Under the pieces are notes generated by a model, which was given only the letters and a program-made list of their open reading frames with translations, was not told the origin of the DNA and ran no database searches. A program made the position numbers and the translations under genes. A stretch of 10,930 bases of DNA from Micrococcaceae bacterium UBA6021. GTDB lineage: Bacteria > Actinomycetota > Actinomycetes > Actinomycetales > Micrococcaceae. This document shows, piece by piece, positions 6,299 to 10,930 of this stretch. The stretch covers positions 1 to 10,930 of the forward strand of contig DIZT01000098.1 of NCBI GenBank assembly GCA_002427975.1, given 5' to 3'. Numbering within the stretch: position 1 is the stretch's first letter; every line of letters starts with the position of its first letter.

Positions 6299-7738
6299 CT
6301 ACCGAGTCTCCGCTGCCCGGGGTTCGGGCCGCGTATCGCCGTCTCGGGGTGAACGCGAGACAAAGGTGTGGACGAGAAGTGCGACAAACACCACCGCGCA
6401 AAGGACCGCGCCGATCCCGAATGTTGCGCTGATCCCGGCACCCGACGGGTGAAGATCCGGGGCGATGTCCGCCGCGAGCACTGCACCCGCAATGGCGGTG
6501 CCGAATGAGCTACCCACGGTGCGCAGGACCTGGTTGAAGCTCACGGAACTGCCCAGTTCTGCGGTGGCCACGCTGCGGGCAATCAGCGCAGGCATGGCGG
6601 CGTAGCTCGTTCCCATTCCAATTCCCAGCACCAGCATCCCGATCAGGATTTCCCAGAGTTCGGTGTGGGCCAGCCAGAGAAGTATTCCGGCGGCCGCCAT
6701 CACGCCGGCGCCGATGGGCAGCAGGGCGGTGAGGCGGATCCGGCGCGACAGGCGGCGCACCAGACGGTTTGCGCTGAAGCTTCCCACCGAGAGCGGGAAC
6801 ATCACGAAACCGGCCCAGAACAGTGGAAGCGCAATCCCGTAGCCGGTGGAGGCGGGTGCCTGGGCGACCAGGCTGGAGATCGAAAGGCCGATGTACATGG
6901 CGGCGCCCAGGCCGGCCGCCGTGCCGTTGGCCAGCAGCACTTCAGCGTTCCGGAGAACCCGAAGGTTGACCAGGGGGTGCCGCGTCCGCAGTTCAGCTCC
7001 GACCCATGCCGTATTGACGATAGCCGCGAGGATGAAGGCGCCGATGGTCCACGGCGAGCTCCAACCCCAGTTGGGCCCCTCGCTGACGCCGAGGAGGAGG
7101 GCGCCCAGACCGAGGCCGAGCAGGCTCGCGCCCCTGAAATCGAACGGGATCCGTGGGGCCCGTTCGTCAGGGCCCGCCGGCACGACGCGGAAGACCACAA
7201 TGATGGCGGTGACCACGAACAACGCGGCGAACCAGAACGCGAACCGGAAGTCCATGAGCCCGGCAATAATTCCGGTCAGGGGATAGCCGATCCCGATCCC
7301 CGTGGACACGGTCACCGACAGGCTGGAAATGGAGAACTGTACTTTGTCGGCGGCCACGTAGCGGCGGGCAAGGGCGATGGTCACCGGCACGATCCCGTAG
7401 CTCAGGCCCTGAAGCGCCCGTCCGATCAGGAACACGGTGAAATTCGGTGCCACGGCGGCGAGGATGGACCCGATGAGGATGATCGACAGCGACGTGAGCA
7501 GGAGCCGCTTCTTGTGGGGTCCGTCGCTAAGCCGGCCCATGACCGGTGTGGCGACGGCGCCGACCAGGAGGTTGATGGTGAGCATCCACTGCGCGGTACT
7601 CACCGTAACGTCCATCTCCCGGGAGATGGCGGGAACCAGGAGCATACCCAGGGAGCTCACGATCGCCGTGGAGAGGGCTGCGTAGACCAGGGCCGGGATC
7701 AGCCGTGCACCCGATCGCGCCTCAATCAACCGACACAT
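6299..7738 (-). CDS. MFS drug exporter of the DHA2 (EmrB/QacA-like) family
   Basis: A membrane protein of 479 residues with roughly 14 hydrophobic segments by eye, the DHA2 pattern, expected to export hydrophobic drugs or toxic metabolites with proton exchange. Features are TAQWMLTINLLVGAVATPVM (48-67), GRLSDGPHKKRLLL (68-81; motif A, altered because RxGRR is replaced by PHKKR), GRALQGLSYG (106-115; motif B), and a motif-C-like stretch GIGIGYPLTGIIAG (147-160). The hydrophilic tail is short. The ATG at 7738 lies inside the end of marR, a 17-bp overlap with its stop at 7722, so the two are translationally coupled. A TTG at 7747 would add three residues and sits nearer to an AGGA, so the exact start is open. 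Cotranscription with marR implies control by that repressor. The substrate is unknown. Confidence 0.88.
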   Translation of the reverse strand: MCRLIEARSGARLIPALVYAALSTAIVSSLGMLLVPAISREMDVTVSTAQWMLTINLLVGAVATPVMGRLSDGPHKKRLLLTSLSIILIGSILAAVAPNFTVFLIGRALQGLSYGIVPVTIALARRYVAADKVQFSISSLSVTVSTGIGIGYPLTGIIAGLMDFRFAFWFAALFVVTAIIVVFRVVPAGPDERAPRIPFDFRGASLLGLGLGALLLGVSEGPNWGWSSPWTIGAFILAAIVNTAWVGAELRTRHPLVNLRVLRNAEVLLANGTAAGLGAAMYIGLSISSLVAQAPASTGYGIALPLFWAGFVMFPLSVGSFSANRLVRRLSRRIRLTALLPIGAGVMAAAGILLWLAHTELWEILIGMLVLGIGMGTSYAAMPALIARSVATAELGSSVSFNQVLRTVGSSFGTAIAGAVLAADIAPDLHPSGAGISATFGIGAVLCAVVFVALLVHTFVSRSPRDGDTRPEPRAAETR

Positions 7739-8147
7739 CCGATCCAAGCTTCCTCATGACAGGGATGACCGCCTCCAGTGTCTTCCGCTCGTCCGGCGTC
7801 AGACGCTCACTGATGGCCCGGTCCAGCCACTCATGCCCTGCCAGGGACTCCTCGCGCAGCTTCTCCCGCCCCGCGTCCGTGAGCTCGATCCAGATCCGGC
7901 GCCGGTCTTCAGCGTCGGGGACGCGAACCACGAGCAGCCAGCGCTCAAGCTCGCGGGCGGCGAGCGAAATGCCCTGCGGGCTGACCTGTCCGGCAACGGC
8001 CAGTTCCGAGGTGGTGGCGCGCCCATGTTCGGCCAGATGCCGCAACACGCCCATCTTGCCGGGGGAGATAGTTCGTTCTGCGTTCAGCCGCCTCAAGAGC
8101 GGATACAGGGTTTCGAAGAATGCGGTAGACGTTGCCTGGAGGGTCAT
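7722..8147 (-). CDS. MarR-family transcriptional regulator
   Basis: A 141-residue winged-helix repressor. The winged HTH spans about 30-95: SELAVAGQVSPQGISLAARE (47-66) contains the recognition helix, and VPDAEDRRRIWIELTDAG (76-93) is the wing with the MarR Asp-Arg-Arg signature. The flanking N- and C-terminal helices would form the dimer interface. MarR proteins usually repress their own operon and release DNA when bound by phenolic or other toxic ligands. Here the downstream overlapping gene is a DHA2 exporter. The ATG at 8147 is set by TATAAT six bases upstream, which makes it the probable first base of the mRNA. A 24-bp palindrome in the promoter is the likely binding site. It has no Cys, so a thiol-redox switch of the OhrR type is excluded. 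Confidence 0.92.
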   Translation of the reverse strand: MTLQATSTAFFETLYPLLRRLNAERTISPGKMGVLRHLAEHGRATTSELAVAGQVSPQGISLAARELERWLLVVRVPDAEDRRRIWIELTDAGREKLREESLAGHEWLDRAISERLTPDERKTLEAVIPVMRKLGSDVSVD

Positions 8148-8153
8148 GACTCA

Positions 8154-8183
8154 ATTATACAAGCAACTTGATCAAGTTACTTG
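8154..8183 (-). promoter_or_regulatory. marR promoter: consensus -10, 24-bp MarR operator, leaderless start
   Basis: On the minus strand a perfect TATAAT (8159-8154) lies six bases before the marR ATG at 8147, so transcription should begin at or next to the A of the ATG and the mRNA would have no leader. Directly upstream, 8160-8183 is a palindrome pairing at 11 of 12 positions. Its core AACTTGATCAAGTT (8165-8178) is perfect and its outer arms are CAAG/CTTG. It fills the space between the -10 and -35 positions, where bound repressor would block RNA polymerase. The -35 region (AAGTAA, at 17-base spacing) is poor. Confidence 0.8.
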
Positions 8184-8199
8184 CGCATTGTTGGCAAGC

Positions 8200-8904
8200 T
8201 CACCCCGCCCGCTTCACCGCCGCCAGGATCGCCTGCCCCAACTCCACAGGCTTGGTGAATTGGGGCCAATGCCCGGTAGGAAGGTCCACGTATTCGACGT
8301 CGTGGATGCGGGCCAGTTCCGCGGTGAAGGGGTGGCCGGCGTCGATCCATTCCGTGAGGAGCGATGACGGAAACTCGCACGCAATCACTGTGGCCGGAAC
8401 GTCGTACCGGCGGACGTCGTGCAAGTGCTGCTTGCCGTAGGCCACGCCCTTGGGTTCCGGGATGGCGCGCGCCCGGAACGAGGCGCGCAGCTCGTCGGTG
8501 AGGTCCACCAGGTCGGCTTCCTCGAAGCCCTCCCACGGCGGCAGCGGCACGTCGTCGCCCTCGGTGGGCAGCTCGTCATTGATGGCGCCGCCCTCGCCGA
8601 GGGGTCCGCTGTCCACGTAAATGTTTCGCGCCACCCGGTCAGGCCGCGCATCCGCCACCCCGTGAATGATCGCGCCGCCTCCGGAGTGCCCCACCAGGAC
8701 CACTTTCCCATCGAGGCCATCTACAAAATTCACGACGGCGTCAATATGGTCCTGCAGGCTGATGCCCGCCCGGGGTGCATCGACAGATTCAAGGCCGGGC
8801 AGCGTCATCGGGTGGGGCGTGTGCCCCGCCGCCGCCAACGACGGCGTCACCTTCTCCCACGACGACGCGTCCAACCAGAATCCGGGTACCAGGATGATGT
8901 CCAT
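8200..8904 (-). CDS. Alpha/beta-fold hydrolase (esterase-like)
   Basis: A 234-residue soluble alpha/beta hydrolase without signal peptide. VLVGHSGGGAI (69-79) is the nucleophile elbow with Ser74, and LPTGHWPQFTKP (208-219) carries the likely catalytic His212. The acidic residue is not certain. LVPGFWLDASSW (5-16) holds the conserved oxyanion-side HG-type loop, here PGFW as in the EstC/salicylate-esterase-like group. The ATG at 8904 lies nine bases after the stop of the ABC ATPase, with GGAG (8920-8917) 12 bases upstream, so it is probably the last gene of the ABC operon. marR begins 52 bp further on with its own promoter. The reaction is unknown. Ester or lactone cleavage of a compound linked to the exporter is possible but unproven. 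Confidence 0.8.
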   Translation of the reverse strand: MDIILVPGFWLDASSWEKVTPSLAAAGHTPHPMTLPGLESVDAPRAGISLQDHIDAVVNFVDGLDGKVVLVGHSGGGAIIHGVADARPDRVARNIYVDSGPLGEGGAINDELPTEGDDVPLPPWEGFEEADLVDLTDELRASFRARAIPEPKGVAYGKQHLHDVRRYDVPATVIACEFPSSLLTEWIDAGHPFTAELARIHDVEYVDLPTGHWPQFTKPVELGQAILAAVKRAG

Positions 8905-8913
8905 GACGGAACC

Positions 8914-9678
8914 CTACTCCGCGCCGGCTGCTCTAAGTAAGGCGCCGGGTAAGACCGGGGCGGTCAGGCCGCCGTCGCGCATCACGGCGACGGCGTCGGT
9001 CAGCGGAACGAATTCGGTGTCGTGCGTGACCATCACGGTGGCCACCTGGAATTCGTCGGTGACCCGGCGCAGCAGCCCGACGATCGACGCGCTGCGCGCG
9101 TGGTCCAGCGCCGCCGTCGGCTCGTCCACGAGCAGCACCTTGGGGCTGCCCATCAGCGCCCGGGCAATGTTCACGCGCTGCCGCTGGCCGCCCGAGAGCT
9201 GGTGCGGGCGCTTGTCCGCGGACGCGGCCAGGCCCACCAGATCCAGGAGTTCCGAGGCTCGCGAACGCGCTGCCTTCAGCGGCTTGCCGCGCAGATGGTG
9301 GCCAATGATCAACTGCTCGACGGCGGTCAGCGACGCCAGGAGGTTGGGTTGCTGGAAGATGATGCCCACCTTCTCCCGGCGCAGCGCCGTCAGTTCCTTG
9401 TCCTTCAGACCCGCCGTGTTGATCCCGTCGATCGCCACGTCCCCGCTGCTGGGGCGGACCAGGGTGGCGGCGACTGCCAGGAGGCTGGATTTGCCCGAGC
9501 CGGACGGGCCCACCAGCGAGACCATCCGGCCGGACGCGACCTGAAGGCTGACGCCGTCCAGGGCTTTGATGGTTCCGGTTCCGTCCGGGTACTCGAGGGT
9601 GACGTTGCTGAGGGTCAGCGGGTGGGTGAGGGCGGGCCCTGCGGTTGGCGTGGCGACGTGTGAGGCAGTCAGAGACAT
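8914..9678 (-). CDS. ABC transporter ATP-binding protein (LolD/MacB/HrtA type)
   Basis: A 254-residue cytoplasmic ATPase that powers the FtsX-type permease encoded just upstream. All catalytic motifs are present: Walker A GPSGSGKS (57-64), Q-loop IIFQQPN (106-112), signature LSGGQRQR (161-168), Walker B VLLVDEPTAALD (181-192) and H-loop His219 in VTHD. IIFQQPNLLASLTAVEQ (106-122) is typical of the LolD/MacB/HrtA subgroup, which moves lipids, haem or drugs by a mechanotransmission mechanism rather than through a classic pore. The first 20 residues are an extra polar leader before the ATPase core. The ATG at 9678 is supported by AAAGG seven bases upstream. The permease gene ends 33 bp upstream and the hydrolase gene starts nine bases downstream, so the three form one operon. 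Confidence 0.92.
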   Translation of the reverse strand: MSLTASHVATPTAGPALTHPLTLSNVTLEYPDGTGTIKALDGVSLQVASGRMVSLVGPSGSGKSSLLAVAATLVRPSSGDVAIDGINTAGLKDKELTALRREKVGIIFQQPNLLASLTAVEQLIIGHHLRGKPLKAARSRASELLDLVGLAASADKRPHQLSGGQRQRVNIARALMGSPKVLLVDEPTAALDHARSASIVGLLRRVTDEFQVATVMVTHDTEFVPLTDAVAVMRDGGLTAPVLPGALLRAAGAE

Positions 9679-9711
9679 GGAAGTACCTTTCGGGAGGGTT
9701 AAGGAGTGGGG

Positions 9712-10866
9712 TTAGTTGCCGCCGAGGGCAATCAGCGGATCGACGGTGGTCACCCGCCGGACGGCCAGCGCGGCGCCCGCCAGGCCCAGGGCCACGATTC
9801 CCAGCACCGGCAGCAGTGTGGTGGCCGGCGTGACCAGGAAGGGCGCGGCCTGCGCTGCGGCGAACCCGCCCACGATGCCGATTGCCCCGCCCAGCCCTGC
9901 GCCAGCCAAGAGCACGATGGCTGCCTGGGTGATGGCATCGCGCAGCACGTAGCTGCCGGACGCGCCCATTGCCTTGAGCACGGCAATATCGCGGGTCCGC
10001 TGCACGGTCCAGACCGTCAGGAAGGCCACGATCACCAGCGCCGATATGCCGTAGAGGAACGCCTGCATCAGCATCAGCGACCCGTTTTCGCTCTTGAAGG
10101 AACCCAGCGCCTGGAACGAACCGGTGCGGCTGGTGCTGACCGTCCGGGCCATCGCGTTCGCCGCCGTCTCGTCCACCACGGCCCCGTCCTGGCACGTGAC
10201 CGCGACGACGGTCGCCACCGGAGTGCTCCCCGGCGCGCTCCCGGCAGCCGGGGCCAGATGTGCCACATCGGCCCAGGTCGGCAGCGCCGTCCACACCACA
10301 CCTGTGTGCGAATACCACTGGTCATCCACGACGGCGGTGACGGTCACCTCAGTGCCACCTACCGTGGCCGTGTCTCCGACGTCGAGCGAGAGGTCTGCCG
10401 CGACCGTCGCGCCGATCACCACTGACCCCGGCCGGACCGGCGACGGCGCCAGCTGCCCGTCGTCGGCAACGCCGAACACCGCCACGTTCGTGGTGCCGCC
10501 GTCACCCCCTTGGAGCCGGGACTGGCTGATGCCCAGGGCCTCGGCCCGGGCCACCCCCGCGACGTGCTTCCAGCTGTCCACCTGCGCGGCCGTCACCTCG
10601 CTTTCGGTGAAGGACGCCGCGGGCTGGTTGGTGCCCGGGGCGCCAAAAACAATGCTGTCCACCGGCCTGGACACAGCGCTGGGCGCGCCGCCGGAGCCCG
10701 TACCGGACGCGGCGCCCAGCTTCCCGATGGCGGACGTGGACTGGTCGCCCAGCCCGGCGGTGAGCCCGGAGAGCAGCACCAGCAGCAGCGTCACCAGGGC
10801 CACCACGCCGCCCATCAGGGAGAACCGGCCCTTGGCGAACCGGATATCGCGAATAGCGAGAAACAC
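9712..10866 (-). CDS. ABC transporter permease, FtsX/MacB fold, HrtB-like
   Basis: A 384-residue membrane protein with the four-segment FtsX layout: one N-terminal segment (about 17-39), a large external domain (about 40-264), and three C-terminal segments (about 265-288, 312-338, 350-370). QRTRDIAVLKAMGAS (289-303) is the coupling-helix motif that contacts the ATPase. The N-terminus MFLAIRDIRFAKGRF and the pattern SFTESEVT (85-92) recall the actinobacterial HrtB haem-exporter group as I remember it. Haem as substrate is a guess. The external domain has a Gly/Ala/Ser-rich stretch (51-66) that looks like a flexible insertion. The start is a GTG at 10866, with AAGGAA (10877-10872) six bases before it. 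The ATPase follows after 33 bp. No separate membrane-fusion adaptor is encoded, as expected for a bacterium with one membrane. Lipoprotein, peptide or drug export are alternatives. Confidence 0.85.
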   Translation of the reverse strand: MFLAIRDIRFAKGRFSLMGGVVALVTLLLVLLSGLTAGLGDQSTSAIGKLGAASGTGSGGAPSAVSRPVDSIVFGAPGTNQPAASFTESEVTAAQVDSWKHVAGVARAEALGISQSRLQGGDGGTTNVAVFGVADDGQLAPSPVRPGSVVIGATVAADLSLDVGDTATVGGTEVTVTAVVDDQWYSHTGVVWTALPTWADVAHLAPAAGSAPGSTPVATVVAVTCQDGAVVDETAANAMARTVSTSRTGSFQALGSFKSENGSLMLMQAFLYGISALVIVAFLTVWTVQRTRDIAVLKAMGASGSYVLRDAITQAAIVLLAGAGLGGAIGIVGGFAAAQAAPFLVTPATTLLPVLGIVALGLAGAALAVRRVTTVDPLIALGGN

Positions 10867-10890
10867 GTTGTACTTCCTTCAGTCGAGGGG

Positions 10891-10912
10891 GTGGAATTCC
10901 TTCTGAATCCAC
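10891..10912. promoter_or_regulatory. Inverted repeat upstream of the ABC operon
   Basis: GTGGAATTC (10891-10899) and GAATCCAC (10905-10912) pair over eight bases with one bulged A, around a five-base centre. It lies 25-46 bases upstream of the permease GTG, between the start codon and the window edge, where a promoter or operator is expected. I cannot assign a -10 box with confidence, and the rest of the control region is outside the window. It could also be a leader hairpin. Confidence 0.35.
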
Positions 10913-10930
10913 TCTCCGGCGCATCGGCGC

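Noticed and set aside
6665..7759. 364-codon open frame on the plus strand opposite the DHA2 exporter
   Set aside because: It is rich in Gly, Asp, His, Gln and Arg with no recognisable domain, and it mirrors a well-supported membrane protein on the other strand. Long antisense frames are expected in GC-rich coding DNA.
9022..9663. 213-codon plus-strand frame opposite the ABC ATPase
   Set aside because: The opposite strand has every ABC motif in order. This frame is a shadow of GC-rich codons.
8933..10318. 461-codon minus-strand frame spanning the ATPase and permease in another frame
   Set aside because: It is Arg/Gly/Ala-rich with no domain, and it overlaps two genes with intact motifs in their own frames.
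1..10930. CRISPR arrays, tRNA or rRNA genes, insertion sequences, integrases, toxin-antitoxin pairs or phage genes
   Set aside because: No regularly spaced repeats, no tRNA-like cloverleaf sequence, and no transposase, integrase or toxin-like protein were recognised in any plausible gene.

Overview
The window looks like chromosomal DNA from a high-GC Gram-positive actinobacterium. The Micrococcaceae (Arthrobacter, Pseudarthrobacter or Paenarthrobacter) fit best. The reasons are uniformly GC-rich codon use, GTG starts, TANNNT-type -10 boxes, probable leaderless starts, and the mix of families: MmyB-like regulators, an actinobacterial FtsX-type permease, and a phenylacetate pathway. This placement is inference, because no taxonomic marker such as rRNA is present.

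Left edge (1-1909, + strand): the distal end of a phenylacetic acid (paa) catabolic operon. A 5'-truncated paaE (reductase of the phenylacetyl-CoA epoxidase) is followed by paaG (ring-epoxide isomerase). They act on consecutive steps, epoxidation of phenylacetyl-CoA and conversion of the epoxide to the oxepin.

1909-3371 (+): a 130-bp gap holding four short inverted repeats and a probable promoter, then a major-facilitator transporter of the metabolite:H+ symporter (MHS) type. It may import an aromatic or organic acid for the neighbouring pathway. A strong hairpin follows it and separates it from the convergent minus-strand genes.

3523-4892 (-): an ArfB-type ribosome-rescue hydrolase with an intact GGQ motif, and upstream of it an MmyB-like HTH regulator. 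The regulator is divergent from a Bcr/CflA-type drug exporter (5018-6241, +). The 125-bp divergent gap contains an inverted repeat (GTACC-N6-GGTAC) lying over the regulator's -35 region, which suggests autoregulation and control of the exporter.

6299-8147 (-): a marR-DHA2 exporter pair whose coding sequences overlap by about 17 bp. It is driven by a consensus TATAAT box with a near-perfect 24-bp palindrome directly upstream, and the marR ATG sits where transcription should begin (leaderless).

8200-10866 (-): a probable operon of an FtsX/HrtB-like ABC permease, its LolD/MacB-type ATPase and an alpha/beta hydrolase, with small gaps. A bulged inverted repeat lies upstream of the permease at the window edge.

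Overall this is a catabolic operon end joined to a run of three unrelated export systems, at least two with their own local regulator. I see no tRNA or rRNA gene, CRISPR array, phage gene, insertion sequence or transposase. No intergenic stretch exceeds 170 bp. I did not find a clear new defence or mobile system. The most distinctive signals are regulatory: the marR palindrome with its leaderless start, the divergent operator, and the cluster of inverted repeats upstream of the MHS transporter.
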